Shown: positions 9,944 through 21,921 of the stretch, in pieces
How the letters are laid out: every line of letters starts with the position of its first letter
Position numbering within the stretch: position 1 is the first letter of the stretch
Assembly (NCBI GenBank): GCA_963681505.1
Contig: OY811990.1
Coordinates: 4,128,391 to 4,192,390, forward strand
From: Eunapius fragilis
Lineage: Eukaryota; Porifera; Demospongiae; Spongillida; Spongillidae
Length of the DNA stretch: 64,000 nucleotides
Direction: 5' to 3'
Translations under genes and position numbers: made by a program
The notes under the pieces: model-generated
Told to the model about the DNA's origin: nothing
What the model saw: the letters and a program-made list of their open reading frames with translations, nothing else
The model's database searches: none

Positions 9944-12381
9944 ATGTTATCTGTACAGCGACTGACGTGTGTGGTGTGCCAAAATGATCTCGATCCTGGT
10001 GAACCACTTTGTGACGAAGACCAAAAATCGGGCCGAGTGACGATTTCATCCAAGCACGATGACGCGTGTAGTAGCAGGTAAAGCACGAACACACATACAC
10101 CGGCCGTATTAAATTAGTACGCTACTAAAACACATAGCACGCTCCCAGGGCGATCAGCAATAGACCATCATATGTGTACATGTATTGCCTATAGTAGATC
10201 TTTCTCAAACGTCCATTATTCTTCCACAGGTCTGGCCTCTTCCCTCCACACACCATTTGTCAGCTGTGCTCTAAGCCCTACACAGACCCTAGGATCCTTC
10301 CATGTCTACACTCTTTCTGTGGGCAGTGTCTGCATATGGAGATAGAGAGGTCAGGGGACAAGCAGAAGATGGAGTGTCCTACCTGTCAGAAAAGTATCAC
10401 CATACCAGAGGGTGGAGTCAATGCTATACCTCAGAACCTCCATCTTGGCTTTGAGGTGGAGGTGGCTGGGTACATGTCCAAGATTGGCAGTGGTGGTGAA
10501 AAGTCATGTGATGCTTGTATTGATGGGGGCAAGGGGCCTGCAGTGGTGTTCTGTTGTACATGTGGTCAGTTCCTCTGTACCTTATGTCATGAGTACCACA
10601 AGAGCAGTAAAATATTCCATCATCACCAGATGGTTGGACTAGACCAGGAGTCTGTCGGACTACTTCCATCCATCATGACATCAACTGAACAACATCATTA
10701 TGAAACAAAAATGTATTGTGAGACCTGCCAGTGTCTTGTCAACAGAGACAGTACCCTAGTTCTTCATAACCAACACAGGTTTGCTGATGTGTGTAATATT
10801 GCAAAGGTCCGCAGAGCTGAAATGAGAGAAACACTTGTGTGTGCACAAGAAATGGCCTCTAAGCTGACCAGAGCCATTGGTGACAAAGACAAGATGGCAG
10901 AACAGGTTGAGACTTCCAGAGAGAATACCACACTGCTCATTAACCAAGCCTTTGAACAACTCCACCAAGCCATAGAGGAAAGGAAGAAGACACTGTTGTC
11001 AGAGATGGAGGCCATTTCACTTTCCAAGACGACAGCTCTGTCCCTCCAGAAGGAACAGTTAGTGAAGATACAAGATGAGATTGGTCGCTACACTGAGATG
11101 ACCTCCAATATCCTCCAGACCCACACTGACCATGAGGTGGTAGCTCTTGGAGATCTGCTACCCATTCAACTGAAGGCCACCCTGAAGAAGGTTGAGGGAG
11201 TCTCCCTCTCTACCAGTGACATACATGTGACCCTACAAACTGATTCTCTGATGAAGGAACTCTCCATATATGGTCATTTAATATCTCCATCACAAAGCAC
11301 ATGGTCTTCTAAGTCAGCTGCCAGGATGGACATGGTGTATAGTGTAAAAGTGGAGACCAAGAGCTCAGAGGGAGAGAGGTACCCATATGGTGGTCTGCAG
11401 GTGAAGGCTGAGCTGAGGCCCAAGTCACATGATGGAGCAGTTGTCCCAGGAAAGGTGGAGGACCATGGAGATGGTACCTACACCATCACCCTTACCCCTC
11501 AGGCTGTTGGTCCTCACCAGCTCCTCATCACAATGGATGGTGAACATGTACAGGGCAGTCCTCATGACCTTGATGTGAGGCCTAGCTACAGCACCTTATG
11601 TAACCCCCAGCAAGTTATCAGTTGTAGGAGGGGTCCAAAAGGTATAGCCATCCATGACAGTGGAGACATCTATGTAGCCTGTTGGGATGACGGCTGTATT
11701 CGTGTGTTTGACCAAGGTGGTCATGAGAAGAGAACCATAGGTAGTGGTGGGAGGGGTGATGGTCAGTTCAGTGGACCATGTGGTGTATCCATCAAGGGAG
11801 ATGTGATGTATGTTGTTGACACTCGCAATCATCGCATTCAGAAGCTGACAACAGGAGGACAGTTCATACAAAAGTTTGGCCAACATGGATCAGGTCAGGG
11901 ACAGTTTAATTTTCCAATATCAGTTTCTGTTGACCAAAGAGATAGGATGATTGTTGCTGACAGTGACAACCATAGGTTAGTAATATTGGATCAAAATGGC
12001 AGCTGGCTATTGACCATACATGATAATGTCTCTGGTGCTCAGGGTTTTAAGGATCCATGGGGTCTTGCCTTGGACCCTCAAGGGAACATCCATGTTGCAA
12101 CCTATGGTTCTAACACCATCAAAGTCTTCACACCAGAAGGGACCTATGTCAGATCATATGGAGATGTTAATGGTCCATCTGGAATAGCAATTGATGAAGA
12201 AGGTTACAGCCTTGTCTGTGAGCACAGAGGCAATTGTCTCTCCATCTTTGATCCTGAGGGAAACATGATCCACACAGTTGGCAATCTCAATGCACCCCGT
12301 GGTATTGCTATGGATCCTATAAGTGGTAGTCTGTGTGTAGCCAACTATGGTACTGACACTGTATTGAAGTATTCTGTGTAG
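9944..12381 (+). CDS. TRIM-NHL E3 ligase, copy 2 (two exons, intact frame)
   Basis: Predicted structure join(9944..10077, 10230..12381), about 761 residues. The splice sites are CAG|GTAAAG and TTCCACAG|G, and they form one AGG codon. Exon 1 is a short Cys-containing segment. The family's usual ATG (copies 4 and 6) is ATA here at 9917, so I start at the next in-frame ATG. A 9-base deletion in exon 1 removes the second half of its zinc ribbon. The large exon encodes RING (about 55-97), B-box 1 (137-180), a B-box 2 with Asn and Ser in place of two zinc-binding Cys, a coiled coil (about 255-350), a filamin repeat, and six-bladed NHL repeats to the C-terminus. TRIM-NHL proteins are cytoplasmic ubiquitin ligases that often bind RNA or protein partners through the NHL propeller. 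That role here is inferred from family. I do not assign an ortholog. Confidence 0.85.
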
Positions 12382-13191
12382 TGGTGATGTAATGATGATG
12401 TAGTGTTAATACATAACATGAATGCTGCTATGGCAACAGAGGAGGGTTTTATCATGATGTATGTTATACTGAGCAGTCCACATGACCTAGGCCTAGCTAT
12501 GTAACCCCCAGCAAGTGATGATGTAACGATGATGTAAGGCATGAAGTGTGGGGGATGCATGGTTGGGATCATGTGTTGCTATGGCAACAGAGGATGATTT
12601 GAAGCTGGTCAGATGGAAACTGATCTTATGAGTAAATTAAAGTAAATTACAGTCTGTAAGGAAGCAAAACATTTTGTGGTCCCAGTCTGCCCCAAGGAAG
12701 CCAGGTGATATCATAGAAACCCTACACCAGGCAGTCCACAGCTAAGGGGTGTGGCCTGGCTAACCCAAATGTCCCCTGTAGTGCCACACCTTTCCCTTCA
12801 CACAGCCTCCACACACCCCTGACTCCCCTAGGTACCAGTGGTATAAAATATCAAGTTCCCAGTCTGTTCCTGTGATATCATGGTTGGTGGTCCCTACAGA
12901 AGGTGGACCCGCCCAACACCAGGGTCCAGGCAGTCCACAGCAAAGAGGGGTGTGGCCTGGCTAAGCACATGTTCCTCTCCATGTTAGCACCATAGACCAT
13001 TGCTAAGATTGTCCAGTGCCCAGTCCTCCCCGAGACACCCAAGCCAAAGCAGTGCCTGTCCCTACCCAAGAGGTCCTATAGCAGCTGTCCTCCTCCCCCT
13101 CCCCACAGCCCCCTGGAGTTCCCTGTGGTACCACACCACCTTCCCCCCCTCCCCACAGCCCGCACCCCTCCTGACTCTCCTAAGGGACCAG
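12382..13191. repeat. Unit spacer after TRIM copy 2
   Basis: The same spacer family as 2908-3640, with an X-box palindrome at 12575-12588 and a variant (GCTGCTATGGCAAC) near 12425. No gene is supported. Confidence 0.6.
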
Positions 13192-13342
13192 TGGTAAGGA
13201 CGTGACCCTTCAAGTATCTGTGATCAAGTTCCAGAAGGTTGGCTTCAAGGCTGAGAGCTACTGCCTGGACTTCTATGAGAAGTACTTCCCACCCAACCAC
13301 CACCTGTCTAAGTATGACTATCACATGAGGTTAAGGAAGTAG
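13192..13342 (+). CDS. Orphan terminal exon, LDFYEKYFPP type, copy 2 (intact)
   Basis: After a CCAG acceptor it reads GKDVTLQVSVIKFQ, KAESYCLDFYEKYF, NHHLSKYDYHMRLRK and stops at TAG. The same terminal exon recurs at 21371, 36262, 40978, 45636 and 50242 with a nearly constant C-terminus, which suggests past coding constraint. I do not recognise the parent protein, and upstream exons are not evident. Confidence 0.5.
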
Positions 13343-13421
13343 CCATATGCTCACATCAGTAAATCATCTCAGTAGAACAATTTGTTACTTGCAGCTACAT
13401 AAGTCTTGTTTGGGTGTGCTT

Positions 13422-13566
13422 TTATGTAGAGCATGTGTCCAGGCAGGATTTCTCTGTGGTAAACCTGTTGCCGTTGCCTAGGCAACCTCTATACTAGTGG
13501 TAGGGTTGTAAGTGAACATTCTAATTTCATCACTGCATTAACCAGGGTCCTGTTTCAGCTGGAAAA
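13422..13566 (-). pseudogene. Kunitz exon, copy 2, deleted
   Basis: Missing about 25 bases in the middle (CTCTATACTAGTGG joins the flanks) and altered at its 5' end (GGAAAAATCTG). The frame is broken. Confidence 0.7.
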
Positions 13567-13569
13567 ATC

Positions 13570-13602
<33 letters not shown>

Positions 13603-13739
13603 GTGTGTGTGTGCGTGTGTGTGTGTGTGTGTGTGTGCGCGTGCGCGTGTGAGTGTGTGTATGTGTAGTGTGTGAGGATATATATAAGGATAACACAGTA
13701 TTCATAGCCCGTCAATGGAGACATGTGTATGTCACTTAC

Positions 13740-13930
13740 GAGGTTGTGCTAGCAGCACCAGTGGTGAGGAGTTGGAGTCCCTGCACTTCTCAGGGTGCAC
13801 ACACTGCCCGCCATCCTCCACTAGCCCACTGGGGCAGAAGCACCCAGCCACACACACCTCTATGCAGGCCAAGGCTTTGCCCACACAGGTGGGGGACACG
13901 CCTTGAAGACCCTTCCCTGGCAGTTTGGTG
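13740..13930 (-). pseudogene. TIL exon (second TIL), copy 2, deleted
   Basis: Carries the same GGGGGACACGCC deletion form as the copy at 8997-9190, so several Cys codons are lost. Confidence 0.6.
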
Positions 13931-14439
13931 GAGGGATGGTGGGAGGGTTGGGGGTGGTGGAGGTGGGTTTGCTGGGAGGTAGGTGTTAGGTTGTAAGTAG
14001 GATCTGGTAGGGTGTAGGGTGTGGTTAGATTAGTCCACGCCCCTTTGTAAATGTCCTACATTGTGACAACTCCAGCTGAACTCCTGCACGTAACGGAAAA
14101 CAGAGAAGATATCAATATTAGTAAACAATCACAACACACAAACTAACAATGGAGGTAGCAACAGGTTCACACGCTGAACAGGGACAGCTACCAGTGCCGT
14201 TGTTGCTGGTCCACAGAGAGTCAGAGAGAGATGTCTGGAGAGTTCTTATATAGTAGCAAGCATTCCAACTGTGCATGTCCCTTGTACCCTGAACTTCTGG
14301 AAGCTTCTACATGTGACACCTACAAGTCATATTGTACTAACACATCAGTCAATTACCACATACATTGTCAGAATTGTTTGGCCTAACATTCAGGTCAGTT
14401 GCAGATAAAGAAAAGAGGTGAGATGAGTTAGCTATTAGT
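13931..14439. other. Spacer with unique insert
   Basis: Contains a stretch (about 14040-14370) not seen in the other units, including an AT-rich AACACACAAACTAACAATGG segment. No gene is recognised. Confidence 0.4.
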
Positions 14440-14443
14440 GAGA

Positions 14444-14579
<136 letters not shown>

Positions 14580-14599
14580 GAAAGTGGTGAAGGTCAACT

Positions 14600-14870
14600 T
14601 ACTGATGACAGAGATGATGGAGTTGTTGCTCCAGCACTGTGACACTGTGCACACCTCACATCTGAAGGACACCTGGAGGAAATTGGGTATGGATGTACTG
14701 GGCACCACCAGTGTATGGTGTCAACAGCTGGTATGGGGAGCTCTTGCATGTTTCTGATCACTGCTCTTGGATTGATGAGCTGTGTGTACCAATGGATACT
14801 TACTTCAGGACTTTGTTCAACCAGTGGAGAGCAGTCTATGGTGATGTTCACTCCTTCATACACCCTTATG
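14600..14870 (-). CDS. Ig-domain exon, copy 2
   Basis: On the - strand it encodes EGVNITIDCSPLVEQS, HWYTQLINPRAVIRN and ELPIPAVDTI, and then the BC/F-strand part (SFRCEVC in other copies). It has the Cys...Trp...Cys core of an immunoglobulin fold. A small deletion near 14703 (GTGTATGG in place of GTTGTATGG) shifts the frame before the second Cys, so this copy is damaged. The donor is CA|GTAAGT near 14600. Confidence 0.6.
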
Positions 14871-14879
14871 TAGGCCAGT

Positions 14880-15254
14880 AGGCTAGGGGGTAAAGCCCCG
14901 CCCCCGCCCCAGTTTTTTGGGGTCTCCTGTTAATTTTATGTAAAAACTATAAATCCCTTGTTAAATTAATTCCTGATTTACATCTCGAGAATCTCATCAG
15001 AATGTCAGGTTGCTCTTAGGTGGTGGTTGGGTCTTGATACATCAGGAGGTTCCCTGTGATCCCTTTGTCCCAACATTGTTCTTGACCCTCTAGGTCATCA
15101 TGCTGCCAGACGTGGTGGAGATGTGGTTACAAAGCACAACGTGACATCTCTGCTGATTTTGGCCATCGTACCCATCTATCTGTGATGGTTGAAGTGGGGT
15201 AGGGTCTATCAAGGAACCAGTCACCCTCACTGGTCTACATACTACTACCAATGG
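14880..15254. other. Spacer without clear content
   Basis: No gene or known repeat recognised. It leads into the 23-base tandem repeat. Confidence 0.3.
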
Positions 15255-15612
15255 GTATATGAGGGGACTAGCCAATGATACGTGAGGGGGCTAGCCAATG
15301 ATACATGAGGGGACTAGCCAATGATACATGAGGGGGCTAGCCAATGATACATGAGGGGGCTAGCCAATGATACATGAGGGGGCTAGCCAATGATACATGA
15401 GGGGGCTAGCCAATGATACATGAGGGGACTAGTCAATGATACATGAGGGGGTTAGCCAATGATACATGAGGGGGCTAGCCAATGATACATGAGGGGGCTA
15501 GCCAATGATACATGAGGGGGCTAGCCAATGATACATGAGGGGGCTAGCCAATGATACATGAGGGGGCTAGCCAATGATACATGAGGGGGCTAGCCAATGA
15601 TACATGAGGGGG
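15255..15612. repeat. 23-base minisatellite, about 16 units
   Basis: Tandem units of approximately CTAGCCAATGATACATGAGG plus GGG, with point variants (GGACTAG, GTTAG). The units are directly adjacent, with no unique spacers. Confidence 0.95.
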
Positions 15613-15660
15613 ACTAGCTGAGGCATAAGGATATGCAGTCACTGGTACTGTTTCCCACAG

Positions 15661-15811
15661 TTACATAACATGGAGTGTGACTGGCAGGATACCATACAGA
15701 TGTATGACCATCACCACATGCACCTTCACTCACTCCTCAAAGCCAAGTCACAGCTGTACCAAATGACCACAATGGCTGCTGCTGGTTCACTTATGGCTGA
15801 GGGCTTGGGGG
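15661..15811 (+). CDS. Possible internal exon of an unknown gene
   Basis: TTTCCCACAG precedes an open stretch (ECDWQDTIQMYDHH, LHSLLKAKSQLYQM, AAAGSLMAEGLG), which is followed by GTAAGG. Good acceptor and donor signals flank one open frame. I recognise no family. The DNA just downstream (15820-15990) recurs at 46610-46780. Confidence 0.35.
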
Positions 15812-16255
15812 TAAGGCATACACAGAAGAATGGCCCACCACCTGGTCTGCCATCTTTAACCATGGTAACACCTCCAACATCACCTCAACCAATGGTAGAG
15901 ATATTTCCAATCTGCTATCATAGGCACAACTCTGTTTGCTTTTATGAAAGCAACTTAAACCATAAAACCATGAAAGCAAAGGACATCTTATGAGGAGACA
16001 CTAACACACACATGCATACATAACAAAACCAACCACCACTAGCCACATACTGTAACAGGCCACCCACGCGATGACTGACACACTCGAGAGGAATATGACC
16101 CTAAGTTCCATTCAAAGGTCATCCCACATCACTATGCATGCACATATATTCGCATACACATGAATAGGCCGGCTGACCTAGAGGTCAGGCCGCCGTAGCA
16201 ATAGGAGCCGCACTGCGTACAGGTAATTGAGTCCCCAGTCCATCACATCCCCTCA
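15812..16255. other. Spacer, partly repeated at 46.6 kb
   Basis: Bases 15830-16050 are nearly repeated at 46610-46860 (GGTCTGCCATCTTTAACCATGG and GCAAAGGACATCT). The rest shows nothing I can name. Confidence 0.5.
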
Positions 16256-16259
16256 CCCT

Positions 16260-17242
16260 TCTCCTCAACAAAATCTATTTTGTCATAGACCTGGACAGGG
16301 AATCGGCATTTCCGTTTTCCTTTCCAGGCCGGTGTTGCACTTGGAATTGGAAGGGCTGTAGAGCTAGACTCCATCTTGAGAGCTTGGCATTATTCTCACG
16401 TAGCTTGTCGAGCCACTCGAGTGCTCTATGATCAGTTTGTGTCACAAAAGGTCTGCCCAGGAGGTATACCCTAAATGCCTGCGTGGCCAGCTATGTGGCC
16501 AAGCACTCCTTCTCAACTGTAGAGTATCTCTGCTCTCTTGGGAGGAGTTTCTTACTGTAATAGGCGACTGGGTGGTCTGACCCTGTGTCGTCTATTTGGC
16601 TCAGAACTGCACCAACACCAAACTCAGATGCATCCGTTTGCAAAGATAAACTCTTTCACAAGGTCTGGGCTTCGTAACACCCGGTTGGCACACAGCAAGG
16701 CTTTCAACCTCCTATATTTAGCACAGAAACAATATATGCCTACAAATGTGCTATAATTATAGGACTATTACTTTTCCCTTCTGATAAGACCTTGTTTCCT
16801 TGCTTTTTACACCACCAATTGCCTGCAAATCATATATCCCACCAACTTTCACGTAGAGAGTGTTCTTATTTACATGTCTTCCTTCCTCCTTACCTCCTGC
16901 TGAGAAATATGCTCTGATATGAACTGGTGTACATGTAGAAGTTGATAAATCTCAAACAATAGCTGGGACATGAAGTTGCTGCCTTGGTCTGTGAGGATTT
17001 CTTCAGGTATCAATTAATTGTAGCAACCTCTCCAGATCACACCTTGCGTTCTGGAACCAGTTTGTGATGGACAAGAGTCTTTGAACATCCCATATCCAAA
17101 AGGATGTCTTTGGCGTACTTCCCTTCCACCCCACCGCTCCTTTCCAACGTTGAGTCATGTGCATCCTCAGCCCGCAGTACAATGCCTTGTTTGGACACCT
17201 CGACGTGATGTGGCCACGATTGTTGCAGTTGTAACATGTCAC
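16260..17242 (-). pseudogene. Degenerate Ty3/gypsy-type retrotransposon fragment
   Basis: On the - strand a gag zinc knuckle (CYNCNNRGHITSRC) and a protease start (LDMGCSKTLVH, with Met where the family has Thr after the catalytic Asp) lie at 17242-17040. RNase H text follows at about 16640-16260 (TDASEFGVGAV, LPREQRYSTVEKECL, NGNADSLSRS in mixed frames). Integrase and RT are missing. A foldback element lies between the two parts. It is close in style to the fuller element at 52.9 kb. Confidence 0.7.
16710..16875. mobile_element. Foldback MITE, right half
   Basis: TATAGGACTATTAC, CCTTCTGATAAGACCTTG, TTTTTACACCACCAATTG and CCAACTTTCACGTAGAGAG match the right arm of 1732-1862, with changes. 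It interrupts the gypsy fragment. Confidence 0.7.
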
Positions 17243-17807
17243 GTGTGAATCTTCACTCCTCCATCTCTGCCCTTGGTTACGGCTGTCCTTTCACTGGTTC
17301 AACCTCATCTGGGGTTGGTGTACTTGACTTTCCCGTGATGGGTCTGGTACGTAGATGTGATTTGGGCATGGAGACACTTGCTTTAAACAAAGGGGTCACC
17401 TTGAAGATAAAACACATCATCATATAACTAGAGGAGTAGATCTATTGATGGGGGCAAGGGGCCTGCAGTGGTGTTCTGTTGTACATGTGGTCAGTTCCTC
17501 TGTACCTTCTGTGTACCATCAGAGCTGTAATAGTCCAGGTGTTACCAAGACATGGAGTCACACACAGTACATTGTATGCCTACTTTATATAGAATTTCTA
17601 GACCTGCTTACTCAGGTACTAATTTTACCTGCCATCATGATTAACTTGATACAGAATCCTTGGGTTGAATGGCTTATAATTATTTGTAACGTGCACAATC
17701 ATATTACTACATACCTTCTCCACAGCCTCATTCTTGATCTACACTGACACATCTGCACACGCCTTCATACGTTATCAGTATATACTAACATGTTAGTCTC
17801 GTCCCCA
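17243..17807. repeat. Pre-TRIM spacer with orphan B-box scrap
   Basis: The segment at 17447-17535 keeps about 70 bases of B-box 1 coding DNA (GGGGCAAGGGGCCTGCAGTGG onward), ending in unrelated text. It is otherwise the same spacer as 9240-9860. Confidence 0.65.
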
Positions 17808-17892
17808 GACCAATGTTCCGCAGCAATGGATGCCGTTCGCGTAGCGGTGATGAAATCAATCCGCTGCTGCGTAACATGGGTCTGGGGAGGTA
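17806..17892. mobile_element. Small MITE with GTCTCGTCCCCAGACC ends
   Basis: Begins AGTCTCGTCCCCAGACC and ends GGGTCTGGGGAGGTAACC, with GCGTAGCGGTGATGAAATC inside. Related sequence lies at about 42165-42225, 59875-59942 and, partially, 63200-63305. Confidence 0.7.
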
Positions 17893-18030
17893 ACCACCTA
17901 CTGGTCACTGGGTGTTGATACATTACATCATTCACTGCAATGCAATAGACACATATCCACTATATGTGTACATATATTGCCTAGTAGATCTTTCTCGAAC
18001 GTCCATTAATCCATGTCTATTCTTCCATAG

Positions 18031-20663
18031 GTCTGGCCTCTTCCCTCCACACACCATATGTCAGCTGTGCTCTAAGCCCTACACAGACCCTAGGATCCTT
18101 CCATGTCTACACTGTTTCTGTGGGCAGTGTCTGCATTTGAGGATAGAGAGGCCTGGGGACAAGCAGAAGATGGAGTGTCCTGCCTGTCAGAGAAGTATCA
18201 CCATACCAGAGGGTGGAGTCAATGCTATACCTCAGAACCTCCATCTTGGCTTTGAGGTAGAGGTGGCTGGGTACATGTCCAAGATTGGCAGTGGTGGTGA
18301 AAAGTCATGTGATGCTTGTATTGATGGGGGCAAGGGGCCTGCAGTGGTGTTCTGTTGTACATGTGGTCAGTTCCTCTGTACCTTCTGTCATGAGCACCAC
18401 AAACGCAATAAAATACTCCATCATCACCAGATGGTAGGTTTAGACCAGGAATCTGTCAGACTACTTCCATCCATCATGACATCAACTGATCATAATGAAA
18501 CAAAAATGTATTGTGAGACCTGCCAGTGTCTGGTCAACAGAGACAGTGCCCCAGTTCTTCATAACCAACACAGATTTGCTGAGGTGTGTAATATTGCAAA
18601 GGTCCACAGAGATGAAATGAGAGAAGCACTTGTGTGTGCACAAGAAATGGCCTCTAAGCTGACCAGTGCCATTGGTGACAAAGACAAGATGGCAGAACAG
18701 GTTGAGACTTCCAGACAGAATGCCACACTGCTCATAAACCAAGCCTTTGAACAGTGGTGAAAAGTCATGTGATGCTTGTATTGATGGGGGCAAGGGGCCT
18801 GCAGTGGTGTTCTGTTGTACATGTGGTCAGTTCCTCTGTACCTTCTGTCATGAGTACCACAAGAGCAGTAAAATATTCCATCATCACCAAATGGTTGGAC
18901 TATACCAGGAGTCTGTCGGACTACTTCCATCCATCATGACATCAACTGAACAACATCATAATGAAACAAAAATGTATTGTGAGACCTGCCAGTGTCTGGT
19001 CAACAGAGACAGTGCCCCAGTTCTTCATAACCAACACAGGTTTGCTGATGTTGGTAATATTGCAAAGGTCCGCAGAGATGAAATGAGAGAAGCACTTGTG
19101 TGTGCACAAGAAATGGCCTCAAAGCTGACCAGTGCCATTGGTGACAAAGACAAGATGGCAGAACAGGTTGAGACTTCCAGACAGAATGCCACACTGCTCA
19201 TTAACCAAGCCTTTGAACAGCTCCACCAAGCCATAGAGGAAAGGAAGAAGACACTGTTGTCAGAGATGGAGGCCATTTCACTTTCCAAGACAACTGCTAT
19301 GTCCCTCCAGAAGGAACAGTTAGTGAAGATACAAGATGAGATTGGTCGCTACACTGAGATGACTTCCCACATCCTCCAGACCCACACTGACCATGAGGTG
19401 GTAGCTCTTGGAGATCTGCTACCCACTGAACTGAAGACCACCCTGAAGAAGGTTGAGGAAGTCTCCCTCTCTACCAGTGACATACATGTGACCCTACAAA
19501 CTGATTCTCTGATGAAGGAACTCTCCATATTTGGTCATGTAATGGCCTCACCTCCATCTCCATCACAAAGCACATGGTCTTCTAAGTCAGCAGCCAGGAT
19601 GGACATGGTGTATAGTGTAAAAGTGGAGACCAAGAGCTCAGAGGGAGAGATGTACCCATATGGTGGTCTGCAGGTGAAGGCTGAGCTGAGGCCCAAGTCA
19701 CATGATGGAGCAGTTGTCCCAGGAACGGTGGAGGACCCTGGAGATGGTACCTACACCATCACCCTCACTCCTCAGGCTGCTGGTCCTCACCAGCTCCTCA
19801 TCACAATGGATGGTGAACATGTACAGGGCAGTCCTCATGACCTTGATGTGAGGCCTAACTACAGCACCTTATGTAACCCCCAGCAAGTTATCAGTTGTAG
19901 TGGTCATCCATCAGGTATAGCCATCCATGACAGTGGAGACATCTATGTAGCCTGTTGGGATGACGACCATATTCGTGTGTTTGACCAAGGTGGTCATAAG
20001 AAGAGAACCATAGGTAGTGGTGGGAGGGGTAATGGTCAGTTTTATGGACCACGTGGTATATTCATCAAGGGAGATGTGATGTATGTTGCTGATTGCTGCA
20101 ATCATCGAATTCCGAAGCTGACAACAGGAGGACAGTTCCTAAAAAAGTTTGGCCAACGTGGATCAGGTCAAGGACAGTTTAGCCGTCCTGAATCAGTTAT
20201 TGTTGACCAAAGAGATAGGATGATTGTTGCTGACAGTGACAACCATAGGGTAGTGATATTGGATCAAAATGGCAGCTGGCTATTGACCATAAATGGTAAT
20301 GTTTCTGGTGCTCAGGGTTTTAAGGGTTTTAAGGATCCATGGGGTCTTGCCTTGGACCCTCAAGGGAACATCCATGTTGCAGCCTTTGGTTCTGACACCA
20401 TCAAAGTCTTCACACAAGAGGGGACGTATGTCAGATCATATGGAGATGTAAAGGGTCCAACTGGAATAGCAATTGATGAAGAAGGTTACAGTCTTGTCTG
20501 TGAGCACAGTGGCAATTGTCTCTCCATCTTTGATCCTCAGGGAAACAAGATCCACACAGTTGGCAATCTCAATACACCCAGTGGTATTGCTCTGGATCCT
20601 ATAAGTGGTAGTCTGTATGTAGCCAACCGTTGTGCTAACACTGTATTGAAGTATTCTGTGTAG
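18031..20663 (+). pseudogene. TRIM-NHL array copy 3, with internal 460-base duplication
   Basis: The large exon begins after TTCCATAG. RING, B-box 1, the B-box 2 remnant and the first part of the coiled coil read openly to TGG-TGA at 18755-18760. There the sequence jumps back: the text from 18294 restarts at 18754, an offset of 460 bases. From 18755 the B-box to NHL region reads openly to a TAG at 20661-20663. Because 460 is not a multiple of three, the full protein is broken. No exon 1 is found upstream; the interval that carries it in copies 4 and 6 is deleted. A downstream product lacking RING would be possible only from an internal start. Confidence 0.85.
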
Positions 20664-21370
20664 TGATGATGTAATGATGATGTAGTATTAATACATAACA
20701 TGAATGTTGCTATGGCAACAGACGAGGGTTTTATCATGATGTATGTTATACTGGGCAGTCCACATGACCTAGGCCTAGCTATGTAACCCCAGCAAATGAT
20801 GATGTAAGGCATGAAGTGTGGGGGATGCATGGTTGGGATCGTGTGTTGCTATGGCAACAGAGGATGATTTGAAGCTCTAGCAGTTGCTGGTCAGATGGAA
20901 ACTGACCTTATGAGTAAATTAGCTAAGGGGTGTGGCCTGGCTAATCAAATGTCCCCTGCAGTGCCACACCTTTCCCTTCACACAGCCCCCACACATCCTT
21001 GACTCCCATAGGTACCAGTGGTATAAAATATCGAGTTCCGAGTCTGTTCCTGTGATATCATGGTTGGTGGTCCCTACAGAAGGTGGCCCCGCCCAACACC
21101 AAGGTCCTGGCAGTCCACCGCAAAGAGGGGTGTGGCCTGGCTTAGCACATGTTCCTCTCCATGTTAGCACCATAGACCATTGCTAAGATTGTCCAGTCCC
21201 CAGTCCTCCCTGAGACACCCAAGCCAAAGCAGTGCCTGTCCCTACCCAAGAGGTCCTATAGCAGCTGTCCTCCTCCCCCTCCCCACAGCCCCCTGGAGTT
21301 CCCTGTGGTACCACACCACCTTCCCCCCTCCCCACAGCCCGCACCCCTCCTGACTCTCCTAAGGGACCAG
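20664..21370. repeat. Unit spacer after TRIM copy 3
   Basis: Spacer family as before, with X-box palindromes at 20706-20719 and 20845-20858. Confidence 0.6.
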
Positions 21371-21523
21371 TGGTAAGGACATGACCCTTCAAGTATCTCT
21401 GTGATCAAGCTCCAGAAGTTTGGCTTCAAGGGTGAGAGCTACTGCCTGGACTTCTATGAGAAGTACTTCCCACCTAACCACCACCTGTCTAAGCATGACT
21501 ATCACATGAGGTTAAGGAAGTAA
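21371..21523 (+). pseudogene. Orphan terminal exon, copy 3, frameshifted
   Basis: Two extra bases (TATCTCTGTG) break the frame early. The C-terminal part (ESYCLDFYEKYF to MRLRK, TAA) is preserved. Confidence 0.6.
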
Positions 21524-21613
21524 CCATATGCTCACATCAGTAAATCATCTCAGTAAACCAATGGTGCTGTAGTTTGTTACTTGCAGCTACATAAGTCTTG
21601 TTAGGGTGTGCTT

Positions 21614-21774
21614 TTATGTAGAGCATGTGTCCAGGTCTGTCTCTGTGGTAAACCTGTTGTCATTGCCTAGGCAACCTCCATACATGAATACATCACACTG
21701 GGATGTGCTAGGGTTGTAAATGAACATTCTGATCTCATCACTGCATGGACCAGGGTCCTGTTTCAGATGGCAGA

Positions 21775-21776
<2 letters not shown>
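21614..21776 (-). pseudogene. Kunitz exon, copy 3
   Basis: Most of the Kunitz codons are present, but the 3' end has lost bases (CCAGGTCTGTCTC), shifting the final Cys region. Confidence 0.6.
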
Positions 21777-21849
<73 letters not shown>

Positions 21850-21921
21850 GTGTGTGTGTGTGTAGTGTGTGAGGATAAAAGTATTCATAGCCGTCAATGG
21901 AGGCATGCGTATGTCACTTAC

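Noticed and set aside
10424..11027. Antisense open frames across TRIM exons in every copy
   Set aside because: They repeat with the TRIM sequence and lack motifs; they are mirror effects of the coding strand.
15255..15612. Regular short repeats that could suggest a CRISPR array
   Set aside because: The 23-base units are directly adjacent with no unique spacers, and the surroundings are eukaryotic.
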